Shown: positions 1-8,096 of the stretch, piece after piece
Layout: each line of letters opens with the position of its first letter
Numbering within the stretch: position 1 is the stretch's first letter
From: Comamonadaceae bacterium
GTDB lineage: Bacteria > Pseudomonadota > Gammaproteobacteria > Burkholderiales > Burkholderiaceae
Direction: 5' to 3'
Length of the DNA: 9,085 bases
NCBI GenBank assembly: GCA_947455875.1
Contig: CANGSD010000030.1
Span: 1 to 9,085, forward strand
Made by a program: the position numbers and the translations under genes
Notes under the pieces: generated by a model
What the model was told of the DNA's origin: nothing
Database searches by the model: none
What the model saw: the letters and a program-made list of their open reading frames with translations, nothing else

Positions 1-1
1 A

Positions 2-556
2 GAAGAATTTTTCCGCGAGGTGGCCTTGCGCCGTGACGCTGGCGTGCACTGGTTGCTGGTGCCGCGGCATCCGCAGCGTTTCGAGGAGGTCGCCGAGTTG
101 GCGACGGAGGCAGGCTTGACGATCTCGCGGCGCACCGACTGGGGACCCGACGGCCCCGACGGCCGGGCCCTGATGGCCCGGGTCTGGCTCGGAAACACGC
201 TGGGCGAGATGCCCTTGTATTACGGCCTGTCCGATGCCGCCCTGCTCGGGGGCAGCTACGCGCGGCTAGGCGGTCAGAACCTGATTGAGGCGGCGGCGTG
301 TGGCTGTCCGGTGGTGATGGGCCCGCACACCTTTAATTTCGAGGGGGCCAGCGCGCAGGCGGTGCAAGCGGGCGCCGCTTTGCGTGCCCCCGATCTGGCG
401 CAGGCGATGGACCCGATCGTAGCCCTGGTGCAAGACAGGGCGCGCTGCGCGCAAACGGGGCAGGCGGCGACCCAGTTCGCGCAAGCGCATCGCGGCGCTG
501 CCAGCCGCACCGCCGATGCCCTGCTCGCCCTCATGGCGCGAACGCCGACTGCTTAG
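2..556 (+). CDS. waaA: 3-deoxy-D-manno-octulosonic acid (Kdo) transferase, C-terminal part (5' truncated by window edge)
   Basis: This is the last 184 residues of a GT30-family Kdo transferase. The reading frame is already open at base 2, so the N-terminal half lies outside the window; the GTG at 20 is not a real start. The enzyme moves Kdo from CMP-Kdo to lipid IVA at the cytoplasmic face of the inner membrane, making the inner core of lipopolysaccharide. Seen in the sequence: the VPRHPQRFEEV segment of the C-terminal GT-B domain, then GEMPLYYGLSDAALLGGSY, GGQNLIEAAACGCPVVMGP and HTFNFE. These match the family's nucleotide-sugar-binding signature (usually GGxNPLEPAA...GPH...NF). The usual proline of NPLEP is isoleucine here (NLIEA), a mild variation. 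The gene converges on tolC and their stop codons overlap (TAG at 554-556 against TAA at 553-555). Family assignment is firm; nothing can be said of its promoter. Confidence 0.93.
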   Translation, partial: EEFFREVALRRDAGVHWLLVPRHPQRFEEVAELATEAGLTISRRTDWGPDGPDGRALMARVWLGNTLGEMPLYYGLSDAALLGGSYARLGGQNLIEAAACGCPVVMGPHTFNFEGASAQAVQAGAALRAPDLAQAMDPIVALVQDRARCAQTGQAATQFAQAHRGAASRTADALLALMARTPTA

Positions 557-1890
557 CGCGCCAGCAGGCCGTTGATCGGCGCGACGTCCTCGGGCTTGAG
601 CGAGCCATTGGCCTGGCGCAGCTTCAGGTGCCCCAGGAGCACGTTGTAGCGGGCCACAGCCAGATCCCGCTTGGTCTGGAACAACTGGCTCTGGGCATTG
701 AGCACGTCGATGTTGATACGTACGCCCACTTGGTAGCCCAGTCGGTTGGCATCCAGCGCGCTCTGGCTGGAGGCTTCTGCGGCCTCCAGCGCGCGGACCT
801 GGCCCGCGCCCGAGACCAGACCGAGGAAGGCTGTGCGCGTGGCCTGGGCCACCGTGCGGCGCGCGTTGTCCAGGTCGGCCTTCGCCTTGTCCTCCAGGGA
901 CAGCGTTTCGCGGATGCGGTTTTGCGTGGCAAAGCCCGCGAACAGGGGCACGTTCAGGGTGACGCCCAATTGGGTAGACAAGATGCGTGAGTCGGTGGTC
1001 GACACCGCATTACCGGCCAGGTTGCGGTTGTAGCCGTAGCTGGCGTTCAGGTCCACGGTCGGCAGGTGGCCCGCCTTGGCTTTTTCGGTCTCCAGCCGCG
1101 CCACTTCCAGGCCCAGTCGCGCCTGCTGTATCGAGGGGCTGGCGTCTTCGGCCTGCTGCACCCAGGTGTTCACGTCGCTCGGCTCGGGTGTCGGCAGCGC
1201 CAGCGGCGCTGCCAGGGGCAGGGGCTTGGCGTCGGTCCGACCGGTCACGTTATCCAGCGCCAGCCTGCGCACGCGCAGGTCGTTTTCGGCGGCGATCTCT
1301 TGTGCCAGCACCAGGTCAAAGCGCGCCTGAGCCTCGCGGGTGTCGGTGATGGTGGCCGTACCGACCTCGAAGTTGCGACGCGCCGACGCAAGCTGCTCGC
1401 TCACCGCCGCCTTTTGGGCGCGCACGAAGGCCAGCGTGTCCTGCGCCGACAGCACGTCGAAGTACGCCTGGCTGACCCGAATGATCAGGTCTTGGCTGGC
1501 GGTGGTCAGCTGGGCCTGCGCCGCATCGACCTGGCGTTTGCCTTGCTCGTAAGTTGCGCGGTTGGCGGGGCGGTACAGCGGCTGCGACACGCTGACCGAG
1601 GCACTGCCGGTACCGAAATTGCGCTGGGTGCTGCTGGTGGTGCGCTGGTCTTGCTGCGTCTCGCTGCGGCTGCTGGTGAGGTTGGCTGTTGGCAGCAGTC
1701 CAGCGCGGGCCTGCTCGGCTCGGTGCTGCGCCGCCTCGAAGGTGGCACGTGCCGACTGGAAGGCCGCATCGTGTCCGCGCGCTGCTTCGTACAAATCGAG
1801 CAGGCTCTGGGCCTGCGCAGGCAAGACGGCGAACGCGGCGGCCAGCGACAGGGGCAGCAGACGCAGCGTGGGGCGCAGCAACGGTTTCAT
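553..1890 (-). CDS. tolC: TolC-family outer-membrane efflux channel
   Basis: A 445-residue outer-membrane factor, the exit duct of tripartite efflux or type I secretion systems. Residues 1-27 look like a Sec signal peptide (MKPLLRPTLR, then a hydrophobic stretch ending in AQA before QSLLDLYEAA). The mature part shows the internal duplication of the outer-membrane efflux protein fold. The first repeat has a beta segment with QPLYRPAN (103-110) followed by long Ala/Gln-rich helices; the second has VPLFAGF (314-320) followed by matching helices ending near ARYNVLLGHLKL. Length fits TolC proteins (about 430-490). The start is ATG at 1890 with a modest purine-rich AAGAAAGA upstream. It is the last gene of the operon, 33 bp after the rhodanese gene, and probably pairs with the adaptor and pump upstream. 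TolC proteins are often shared among several pumps, so it may serve others. No terminator is visible; its stop overlaps that of waaA. Confidence 0.93.
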   Translation of the reverse strand: MKPLLRPTLRLLPLSLAAAFAVLPAQAQSLLDLYEAARGHDAAFQSARATFEAAQHRAEQARAGLLPTANLTSSRSETQQDQRTTSSTQRNFGTGSASVSVSQPLYRPANRATYEQGKRQVDAAQAQLTTASQDLIIRVSQAYFDVLSAQDTLAFVRAQKAAVSEQLASARRNFEVGTATITDTREAQARFDLVLAQEIAAENDLRVRRLALDNVTGRTDAKPLPLAAPLALPTPEPSDVNTWVQQAEDASPSIQQARLGLEVARLETEKAKAGHLPTVDLNASYGYNRNLAGNAVSTTDSRILSTQLGVTLNVPLFAGFATQNRIRETLSLEDKAKADLDNARRTVAQATRTAFLGLVSGAGQVRALEAAEASSQSALDANRLGYQVGVRINIDVLNAQSQLFQTKRDLAVARYNVLLGHLKLRQANGSLKPEDVAPINGLLAR

Positions 1891-1923
1891 GGTTCGTCTT
1901 TCTTGTGTTGGCCCGAAGGGCTT

Positions 1924-2262
1924 CTAGTACTGGGCGACACCAGGGTCACGCTCCATCGACCAGGCGTCGATCCCGCCCCCGATGTTCACCACCCGCTCAA
2001 AGCCGTTGTGCGCCAGGAACATCGCCACCCGCTGGCTGCGTACGCCATGGTGGCACAAGCAGGCCAGCGGCCGCTGGGGGTCGAGTTCGGCCAGGCGCGC
2101 AGGCAGCTCGTTCATCGGAATGTGAACCAGCTCAAAGCCCTCGGGACGCACACGGGCCAGCGTCAGCTCCAGCGGGTCGCGCACGTCCAGCACCACGGGC
2201 TGGTCGCTGGCGTTCTGCGCCAGCCAATCTGATAACTCCGAGGGGCGGACCTGGTCGATCAT
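1924..2262 (-). CDS. Single-domain rhodanese-like sulfurtransferase
   Basis: A 112-residue cytosolic protein with no signal peptide or membrane segment, forming one complete rhodanese domain. Visible signatures are VVLDVRDPLEL (23-33), HIPMNELPARL (47-57), the active-site loop starting at Cys70 (CHHGVRS, 70-76) and the C-terminal GGGIDAWS (95-102). Single-domain rhodaneses carry sulfane sulfur as a persulfide on the loop cysteine; the six-residue loop is the sulfurtransferase type, not the longer phosphatase (Cdc25) type. Donor and acceptor cannot be read from the sequence. The ATG at 2262 has only a weak Shine-Dalgarno match, so translation may depend on the upstream gene. It lies 32 bp after the PIMT-like gene and 33 bp before tolC. 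Family call is sure; physiological role is not. Confidence 0.92.
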   Translation of the reverse strand: MIDQVRPSELSDWLAQNASDQPVVLDVRDPLELTLARVRPEGFELVHIPMNELPARLAELDPQRPLACLCHHGVRSQRVAMFLAHNGFERVVNIGGGIDAWSMERDPGVAQY

Positions 2263-2294
2263 GGACGTAAGGCTCGTGGCGGTGGTGGCGCGGG

Positions 2295-2984
2295 TTAGAA
2301 CTCGAAGCGCGAAGGCTCGGGGAAGTGCTGCAGGCGCGGGGCCATCGTGTCCCAGCGCTGTTCAGTGGTCCAGGTGGCCTCGCCGGTGCGCGTCACCCGC
2401 GTCGCGCGCATCACCGGATCGCTGCCGACGATGGCCACCAACCGTCCGCCCACGCGCAGCTGCGAGAGCAGGGCCTGGGGCACTTGCGCCACCGAGCCAC
2501 TGAGCACGATCACATCAAACGGCCCCTGGGCGGGCAGGGCCTGGGCGCCATCGGCCTCAAGCACCTGCGCGTTCTTCACGCCGGCGCGTGCCAGGTTCTC
2601 GCGCGCCATGCGGGCCAGGGTGGGATCGATCTCCAGCGTGATGACCGACTCGGCGCGCCCGGCCAGCAAGGCCGCCATGTAGCCGCTGCCAGCCCCCACT
2701 TCCAACACCTTTTCGTAGGGCTGGGGATTGGCGTCTTGCAGCATGCGCGCCTCGACCTTGGGCGCCAGCATGCAGCGACCGGTGCTCAGGGCGTCTTCGG
2801 CGCTGCCAGCCAGCGGAATCTCCATGTCGACAAAGGCCAAGGCCTTGTGCGCGGCGGGCACGAAGTCTTCGCGGTGCAGCACCGACAGCAGCTCCAGCAC
2901 CTGGGGATCCAGCACGTCCCAGGGGCGAATCTGCTGTTCGATCATGTTGAAGCGGGCTTTTTCGATGGCATCAGGCAGGGTCAT
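2295..2984 (-). CDS. Protein-L-isoaspartate O-methyltransferase-like (PIMT-like) protein
   Basis: A 229-residue class I SAM-dependent methyltransferase of the PCMT/PIMT family. I chose the ATG at 2984 because MTLPDAIEKARFNMIEQQIR is a natural N-terminus; an in-frame TTG six codons upstream (3002) is possible but less likely. The SAM-binding motif VLEVGAGSGY is at 93-102, with an acidic strand-2 end (TLEIDP, 117-121) and FDVIVLSGSV (156-165) as motif II. True PIMTs have a TxSxPxxVAxM-type substrate loop before motif I. Here the matching stretch reads TGRCMLAPKVEARM (68-81), so the usual Thr/Ser context is missing although AP and the ARM end remain. It may therefore not act on isoaspartyl peptides; calling it a repair enzyme would be inference. 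It follows the pump gene by 27 bp, with only a weak GAGAAAA upstream of the start. Confidence 0.85.
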   Translation of the reverse strand: MTLPDAIEKARFNMIEQQIRPWDVLDPQVLELLSVLHREDFVPAAHKALAFVDMEIPLAGSAEDALSTGRCMLAPKVEARMLQDANPQPYEKVLEVGAGSGYMAALLAGRAESVITLEIDPTLARMARENLARAGVKNAQVLEADGAQALPAQGPFDVIVLSGSVAQVPQALLSQLRVGGRLVAIVGSDPVMRATRVTRTGEATWTTEQRWDTMAPRLQHFPEPSRFEF

Positions 2985-3006
2985 GGCTTTTCTCGGGAAC
3001 AAGTCT

Positions 3007-3026
3007 GCGAATCAGGGGGAATCAGG
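3007..3026 (-). repeat. 10-bp tandem duplication across the RND stop codon
   Basis: Read on the minus strand, CCTGATTCCC is followed directly by CCTGATTCGC (9 of 10 bases identical). The RND reading frame uses the first copy as Pro-Asp-Ser and stops at the TGA inside the second. Because 10 is not a multiple of three, gain or loss of one unit changes the C-terminus of the pump and its distance to the next gene. Confidence 0.75.
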
Positions 3027-6000
3027 CATTTTAGGAGCCGCGGCCGACCCCGCCTTTCGGCGCAGCCAGGCGGCCAGATCGTCCAGGTAGCAATAGACCA
3101 CGGGCACCACCACCAGGGTCAGCAGGGAGGAGGTGATCACCCCCCCAATCACCGCCTGCCCCATGGGTGCGCGCTGCTCGGCGCCCTCGGTCAGGGCGAA
3201 GGCCAGGGGCACCATGCCGAAGATCATGGCCAGGGTGGTCATGAGAATAGGCCGCAGCCGCACCTGGGCGGCCAGCAGCAGGGCCTCGGCCCGGGGCAGG
3301 CCCGGCACCCGGCGGCCCTGGGCGTCGGTGTGGTCCTCGCGGGCACGGATCGCGAAATCCACCAGCAAGATGGCGTTCTTGGTCACCAGCCCCATCAGCA
3401 TCACCACCCCGATCACCGAGAACATCGACAGCGTCGAGCGGAACATCAGCAGCGCCCCGACCACCCCGATCAGGGTCAGGGGCAGCGAGGTCATGAGCGC
3501 CAGCGGCTGCAGAAAGCTCTTGAACTGGCTGGCCAGGATCATGTAGATGAAGATCACCGCCAGGGCCAGGGCCGAGACGGCATGTCCGAAGGATTCGCCC
3601 ATGTTCTTGACCGAGCCACCGAACTGCCAGCGATAGCCTGGGGGCAGGGCGATCCCTTCCAAGGCCTTGCGCACGTCGGCCGACACCTCGCCCGCCGAGC
3701 GTCCATAGACGTTGGCATTGATCGCCACCTCACGCGCCAGATCGCGCCGGTTGATCTGATTTGGACCGGTGGTCTCGCGCACCTGGGCGATTTGCGACAG
3801 TGGCACCACGCTGGCGCTGCCATCGGCCTGGGTACCTATGGGCAAGGACAGGCGCTCCAGGTGCTGCGCCGCGTTGCGCGCCTCAGGTGCCAGCCTCACG
3901 TTGACGTCGTAGATCTGGTCGTCGCCGGCGTGCCAGTTGCCCACCGTCTGTCCGGCGACCAGCGTGCGCAGCGACGCGGCGATCTGGCCCACAGACAGCC
4001 CCAGATCGCTGGCGGTGTCGGGCCTGACCACCACATCCACCACCGGTTTGTTGGGCTTGACGCTGGAGTCCAGGTCGACCAGGCCGGGAATCGGGCGCAT
4101 GCGATCGAGCATCAGCACTGACAGGCGTTCGAGTTCCTGCAGGTCGGGTCCCATCAGCGAGAGCTCCACCTGCTTGTTGCCGCCCACCGCATCGACCAGG
4201 CCCGCGTGGGTGACGGTGATGCCCGGCACCTGCCGCAGTCGCTCGCGCAGCAAGGCCGCCATCTGGTCCACGTTGCGAGTGCGGTCCTTGCGGTCCACCA
4301 GTCGTACATACAGCGACGCATAGATCTTGCCCTGCGCGGTGCCGGTGTTGATCGTCGCCAGTGTGTAGCGGGTCTCGGGAAACTCGCGCACGATGGCCTC
4401 GGCCTGACGGGCCTTGGCCTCGGTCAGCTCCAGGGAGGAGCCCACCGGCGGGTGGAAGCTCACCGTGACCTCCGAGAAGTCGGCCTTGGGCACGAACTCG
4501 GTCCCGAGCAGCGGCACCATGACCACGCTGCCCGCGAAGATCCCAACCGCCGTCAGCACGGTCGCCAGGCGATGAACCAGCGACCAGCGTAACAAGCGCT
4601 GGTAGGCATTTGAAAGCGAGGTGGTCAAGCCGTCGAACCAAGCGCTGACACGCCCCAGGGTGCGGTCGTACAGCGAGCGGGGCGCATTCGCTGTGCGCCC
4701 GCCCTGGGCTTGGGGGTCATGCCAGATCGAGGACAGCATCGGATCGAGCGTGAAGCTCACGAACATCGAGATCAACACCGCCGCCACGATGGTCAGGCCA
4801 AACTCGTGAAAGAACTTACCGATGATCCCGCCCATGAAGCCGACCGGCAAGAACACGGCCACGATGGACAAGGTGGTGGCCAGCACGGCCAGCCCGATTT
4901 CCTCGGTGCCTTCCATCGCGGCCTGAAAGGGTCCTTTGCCCATGTTCATGTGTCGCACGATGTTCTCGCGCACCACGATGGCGTCATCAATCAACAAGCC
5001 CACGCAGAGGGACAGCGCCATCAGCGTCACCATGTTGACCGTGAACCCCAGCAAGTCCATGAACAGGAAGGTCCCGATCACGGCGATGGGCAGGGTCAGG
5101 CCGGTGATGATGGTCGATCGCCAGGAGTTCAGAAACAGGAACACGATCAGGACCGTGAGCAGCGCGCCCTCGATCAGCGTGGCGCGCACATTGGCCACCG
5201 ATACGCGAATGGGCCGCGAGGCGTCGAGAACGGGCTCGAGCCGTACGCCGGGCGGCAATTGCGCCTTCATCTGGCGCAGCGTGTCGTTGAGCCCGTCGAT
5301 CACCTGGATGGTGTTTTCGTCCTGGGACTTTTGCACCGTCAGCAGCAGCGTGCGCTGTCCGTTGTAAAGCGCCAGGCTCTGAATTTCCTGGGCCCCGTCG
5401 GCCACGCGAGCGATCTGCTCGAGCCGCACCGGCACGCCGTTTTTGCGCGCCACGATGATCCGCCCGAAATCCTCGGGCCGCTGCATGCGCGCATCGATTT
5501 GGACCACCCGTTCTTGCGAGAGCGAGCGCAGGGTACCCACGGGCTGCGTCTGGTTCTCGCCGCGCACGGCCGCCACGACCTGTTCGGGCGTGACGCCCAG
5601 GGATTTCATGGCGGCCGGCAGCATGTACAGATTGATCTCGCGCCGGGTACCGCCGACCAGCGTCACCGAGCCGACCCCTCGCACGTTCTCCAGCCGCTTC
5701 TTGAGGGTCTGGTCGGCCCAGTTGGTCAGTTCCACTGCCGACATCGGTCCGCCCTGGCCCGCGTCCGGCAGCACCGCGACCGACCAGATCGATCGGCTGG
5801 CGGGATCGAAGCGCAGCACGCGCGGCTCCTTGACCTCGGTGCGCAGTGTCGGCCGTACCGAGGCGATTCGCTCGCGCACATCGTCGGCTGCCGAGCGTCC
5901 ATTCACCTGCAGCGAGAACTCGACGATCACCACCGACTGGCCCTCGTAGCTGCGTGAGGTGAGCGTGTTGATGCCCGAGATGGCGTTGACAGCCTCTTCG

Positions 6001-6200
6001 ATCTTGCGCGTGACCTCGACTTCCACCACCTCGGGTGAGGCGCCGGGGTATTCGGTGGTCACCACCACCACCGGGAAGTCGATGTTGGGGAACTGGTCGA
6101 CCTTCAGCCTTTGCAGCGAAAACAGGCCCAGCACCACCAGCGCCGCCATCATCATGGTGGCCAGCACGGGATTGCGCAGGCTGAGGCGGGTGAACCACAT
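3012..6200 (-). CDS. RND efflux pump, HAE1/AcrB-like inner-membrane permease
   Basis: A 1,062-residue resistance-nodulation-division transporter, a proton-driven drug antiporter forming trimers in the inner membrane. TM1 lies near residues 12-29, followed by the porter domain start ([20 protein letters not shown]). TM2-TM6 span about 343-490, TM7 is near 547-565, the second periplasmic loop follows, and TM8-TM12 span about 875-1040. The proton relay appears intact: Asp405-Asp406 in [13 protein letters not shown], Lys941 in [11 protein letters not shown], Arg981 and Thr988 in RLRPILMT. The tandem-Asp pattern and the lack of metal-pump features argue for an organic-substrate (HAE1) pump; the substrate is unknown. 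I chose ATG 6200 because [15 protein letters not shown] is the family's usual N-terminus. The ATG at 6305 would add 35 Pro/Arg-rich residues and overlap the adaptor gene. The adaptor's TGA runs into an AAGG ribosome site 10 nt before the start. A 10-bp tandem repeat contains the stop codon. Confidence 0.96.
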   Translation of the reverse strand: MWFTRLSLRNPVLATMMMAALVVLGLFSLQRLKVDQFPNIDFPVVVVTTEYPGASPEVVEVEVTRKIEEAVNAISGINTLTSRSYEGQSVVIVEFSLQVNGRSAADDVRERIASVRPTLRTEVKEPRVLRFDPASRSIWSVAVLPDAGQGGPMSAVELTNWADQTLKKRLENVRGVGSVTLVGGTRREINLYMLPAAMKSLGVTPEQVVAAVRGENQTQPVGTLRSLSQERVVQIDARMQRPEDFGRIIVARKNGVPVRLEQIARVADGAQEIQSLALYNGQRTLLLTVQKSQDENTIQVIDGLNDTLRQMKAQLPPGVRLEPVLDASRPIRVSVANVRATLIEGALLTVLIVFLFLNSWRSTIITGLTLPIAVIGTFLFMDLLGFTVNMVTLMALSLCVGLLIDDAIVVRENIVRHMNMGKGPFQAAMEGTEEIGLAVLATTLSIVAVFLPVGFMGGIIGKFFHEFGLTIVAAVLISMFVSFTLDPMLSSIWHDPQAQGGRTANAPRSLYDRTLGRVSAWFDGLTTSLSNAYQRLLRWSLVHRLATVLTAVGIFAGSVVMVPLLGTEFVPKADFSEVTVSFHPPVGSSLELTEAKARQAEAIVREFPETRYTLATINTGTAQGKIYASLYVRLVDRKDRTRNVDQMAALLRERLRQVPGITVTHAGLVDAVGGNKQVELSLMGPDLQELERLSVLMLDRMRPIPGLVDLDSSVKPNKPVVDVVVRPDTASDLGLSVGQIAASLRTLVAGQTVGNWHAGDDQIYDVNVRLAPEARNAAQHLERLSLPIGTQADGSASVVPLSQIAQVRETTGPNQINRRDLAREVAINANVYGRSAGEVSADVRKALEGIALPPGYRWQFGGSVKNMGESFGHAVSALALAVIFIYMILASQFKSFLQPLALMTSLPLTLIGVVGALLMFRSTLSMFSVIGVVMLMGLVTKNAILLVDFAIRAREDHTDAQGRRVPGLPRAEALLLAAQVRLRPILMTTLAMIFGMVPLAFALTEGAEQRAPMGQAVIGGVITSSLLTLVVVPVVYCYLDDLAAWLRRKAGSAAAPKMPDSP

Positions 6201-6213
6201 GGGGCGCGCGCCT

Positions 6214-7365
6214 TCAGCGGGCCGTGCCGGCTGTGGGGGCGCTGGCAGGCGGGGCGGCGATGGCGGTGAATCGCACGGCGGTTCCCTCACGCAGCGCGCC
6301 CACATGACCCAGGATCACCCGCGCACCGGCCTGCAGGCCTGTGACCGCCACCAGGGTCTCGTCGCCGGCCTCACCCCGAGCGCCGGGCTGGACCGCCTTG
6401 TGACGTACGCGTTCCCCTTCGATCACTTGCACATACGGTGTGGGCCGGTCGGTGCGGACAGCGCCCAGCGGCACCGCCAGCGCCTGCACCCGTTCGGTGA
6501 CCAGCATCCCTTGCGCGAACAGCCCCTGACGCAGGCCGGGCGTTGCTGGCACCGACAGGTAAACCGGCACGCCACGGCTGCCAGCTTGGGCACTGGGGTT
6601 GATGCGTACGACGGTGGCGGTCACAGGCTGCGCCGCGCCTTCGACGGTCAGGCGCGCGGTCTGACCCGTGCGCACGTGGACCGAGTCGGCCGGCGCAAGC
6701 GTCGCCTCCAGCTCCAGTCGAGTCGGGTCAATGATCTCGATCACGCGGGCGTCGACGGCCAATCGCTCGCCCGGTTGCGCCAGGCGCTGTGACACGACGC
6801 CCGTGATCGGTGCGCGCAAGGCGGTGTCGTCCAGCGTCTTGCTTGCCACGTCGACCGCCGCGACCGCCGCCTGGTAGGTGGCCTGGGCGCCGGTGAGGCT
6901 GCTTTGTGAGCTTTCCAGCGCGGTGCGTGAGATGAAGCCCTTGTCCACCATCGCCTGGTTGTTGTCGAAATTACGCTTGGCGATCTCGACCTGCGACCGG
7001 GCGGCGTCGGCCTGCTGCTGCGCCTGTCGCAAACGTGCCTGGTGTTCCGCAGGGTCGATGGTGGCGATCACCTGGCCCGCGCGCACAGCGTCGCCTTCGC
7101 GCACGGCCAGCCCTTGCAGCTCGCCGGCCACACGCGCCTTCACCACGGCCGAATGGACAGCACGCAGACTGCCCGTGAGAAGGACGCCCTGGTTCAGCGC
7201 GTTCGTTTGGGCGTCGACCACATCGCTGCGCGCGAGTTCGACGACGGCCTCGACCTGCACGGTGGCGGGTGCCGCCTTGCGCGCCTTACCAGCACGCCAT
7301 GCCCAGACACCGATCGCGAGGACCGCAACGATCGCTGCGATGGCGATACCTGTCGTTTTCTTCAC
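6214..7365 (-). CDS. RND periplasmic adaptor subunit (membrane fusion protein, HlyD/AcrA-like)
   Basis: A 383-residue adaptor that links the RND pump to the TolC channel across the periplasm. It starts with a short basic end and one hydrophobic segment (about 6-23) followed by WRAGKARK. There is no lipobox cysteine, so it is probably a membrane-anchored, not lipid-anchored, adaptor. The two lipoyl half-motifs are clear: [20 protein letters not shown] (75-94) and [20 protein letters not shown] (183-202). Between them lies an alpha-helical hairpin (about 104-181, Gln/Ala-rich), short as in RND-type adaptors. A beta-barrel (about 216-295) and a membrane-proximal domain (about 296-370) follow. 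The start is GTG at 7365, confirmed by a strong GGAGGG six bases upstream. Its GTG overlaps the tetR stop (GTGA), suggesting coupled translation. The pump gene follows after 13 bp. Confidence 0.94.
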   Translation of the reverse strand: MKKTTGIAIAAIVAVLAIGVWAWRAGKARKAAPATVQVEAVVELARSDVVDAQTNALNQGVLLTGSLRAVHSAVVKARVAGELQGLAVREGDAVRAGQVIATIDPAEHQARLRQAQQQADAARSQVEIAKRNFDNNQAMVDKGFISRTALESSQSSLTGAQATYQAAVAAVDVASKTLDDTALRAPITGVVSQRLAQPGERLAVDARVIEIIDPTRLELEATLAPADSVHVRTGQTARLTVEGAAQPVTATVVRINPSAQAGSRGVPVYLSVPATPGLRQGLFAQGMLVTERVQALAVPLGAVRTDRPTPYVQVIEGERVRHKAVQPGARGEAGDETLVAVTGLQAGARVILGHVGALREGTAVRFTAIAAPPASAPTAGTAR

Positions 7366-8030
7366 GCGATCCCTCCGTCACCCAGCCCCCGGGCGCACAG
7401 GCCGCGCAGCAGCACATCGGTCTGCATCGCGATGAAGCGCAGGGGATCCAGTGCCTGCTGCGCGGGCACGCACGTGCCCAGCGAGTGTTTGTTCATCATC
7501 AGAAAAATCATCGGTGCGATCACGCTGTAGATCGCGTAGTCCATGTCGTCCACCTGAAATTCGCCCCGGTCGACCCCGCGCTGCAGAATGCGGCGAATCA
7601 GGGCATGGCCTGGCACCATCACTTCATTCTGGTAGTAGCTGACGAGCTCTGGGAAGTTGTGTGACTCGCTGATCATCAGCTTGGTGATGCCCGAGGCCGG
7701 TGTTGCGCCGATGCGCTCCCACCAGGCACTCAGGCAGTAGCGCAGCATTTCGGCACTGTCGCCCTCAAACCGCTCGAACTCTTCGTTCCATTCGACGAAG
7801 CGGCCCACCAGGTTTTCGTGCACGACCGCCTTGAATAACTCTTCTTTGCTATCGAAATACAGGAACAGGGTGCCCTTCGACACGCCTGCGCGCGCGGCCA
7901 CTTCCTCGACACGGGTGGCGGCGAAGCCTTTTTCCACAAAAAGCGCCAGGGCGGCATCCAGCAGCTCGCCGGGCCGCGCCTGCTTGCGGCGCTCGCGTTT
8001 GACGTGGCCGTCATCGGCCTTGGCTTGCAT
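7362..8030 (-). CDS. TetR/AcrR-family transcriptional repressor
   Basis: A 222-residue regulator. After a basic N-terminal tail ([20 protein letters not shown]) comes the TetR helix-turn-helix: [20 protein letters not shown] (38-57), then [13 protein letters not shown]. The C-terminal part (about 75-210) is all-helical, as expected for ligand binding and dimer formation, with no sequence clue to the ligand. It is the first gene of the efflux operon, so it most likely represses its own promoter and the pump genes; the palindrome at 8047-8066 is the candidate operator. The ATG at 8030 has no Shine-Dalgarno: the preceding bases are CTCCCCGCCCGCC, pyrimidine-rich. No convincing downstream start exists before the DNA-binding domain (Val10 is a GTC codon). 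The stop overlaps the adaptor's GTG start by four bases. Confidence 0.94.
   Translation of the reverse strand: MQAKADDGHVKRERRKQARPGELLDAALALFVEKGFAATRVEEVAARAGVSKGTLFLYFDSKEELFKAVVHENLVGRFVEWNEEFERFEGDSAEMLRYCLSAWWERIGATPASGITKLMISESHNFPELVSYYQNEVMVPGHALIRRILQRGVDRGEFQVDDMDYAIYSVIAPMIFLMMNKHSLGTCVPAQQALDPLRFIAMQTDVLLRGLCARGLGDGGIA
7371..7376 (-). promoter_or_regulatory. Strong ribosome binding site of the adaptor gene
   Basis: GGAGGG on the minus strand, with GGAGG ending six bases before the GTG at 7365. It lies inside the last codons of tetR and settles the non-ATG start of the adaptor. It is the best Shine-Dalgarno match in the operon. Confidence 0.85.
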
Positions 8031-8046
8031 GGCGGGCGGGGAGTTA

Positions 8047-8066
8047 ATGACTGACTGGTTAGTAAT
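8047..8066. promoter_or_regulatory. Candidate TetR operator (imperfect palindrome)
   Basis: The plus strand reads ATGACTGACTGGTTAGTAAT. Around the centre at 8056/8057, seven of ten positions per arm pair, giving AT-n-ACT-n-AC-nn-GT-n-AGT-n-AT. It covers the 3' edge of the candidate -10 box and the expected transcription start, where a bound TetR dimer would block RNA polymerase. It is AT-rich compared with its surroundings. That the neighbouring TetR protein binds it is inferred from position and symmetry. Confidence 0.55.
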
Positions 8067-8092
8067 GTACTGTCAGCGGATGGGAGGGTCAA
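8064..8092 (-). promoter_or_regulatory. Candidate sigma70-type promoter of the tetR-efflux operon
   Basis: On the minus strand, TTGACC (8087-8092, 5 of 6 to the -35 consensus), a 17-bp spacer, then TACATT (8064-8069, 4 of 6 to the -10 consensus). Transcription would start near 8057, leaving a short leader of about 27 nt before tetR. The -35 begins just after the stop of the DUF218 gene (8097), so the operon can be transcribed independently of it. No experimental start is known to me. Confidence 0.55.
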
Positions 8093-8096
8093 GGCG

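Noticed and set aside
557..583. Hairpin CGCGCC...GGCGCG just after the waaA stop as a terminator
   Set aside because: Six-bp stem with a 15-nt loop and no T tract, lying inside tolC coding sequence; such stems are common at this GC content.
1066..2232. 388-codon plus-strand open frame antisense to tolC and the rhodanese gene
   Set aside because: Composition is Arg/Gln/Leu-rich and domain-free; it mirrors the codon pattern of the real genes on the other strand.
2985..3002. TTG start for the PIMT-like gene at 3002
   Set aside because: It adds only MFPRKA before a good ATG and has no clear ribosome site; ATG 2984 is simpler, though not proven.
2325..4121. 598-codon plus-strand open frame antisense to the PIMT-like and RND genes
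   Set aside because: It is His/Gln/Gly-rich with no recognisable domain and lies opposite two well-identified genes. Long stop-free antisense frames are expected at this GC content.
4710..5957. 415-codon plus-strand open frame antisense to the RND gene
   Set aside because: His/Arg/Asp-rich shadow with no motif and no ribosome site that I can see.
6201..6305. Longer RND start at ATG 6305 adding 35 residues
   Set aside because: The extra residues are Pro/Arg-rich, unlike an RND N-terminus, and would overlap the adaptor gene by about 90 bp. ATG 6200 starts the canonical N-terminus and has an AAGG upstream.
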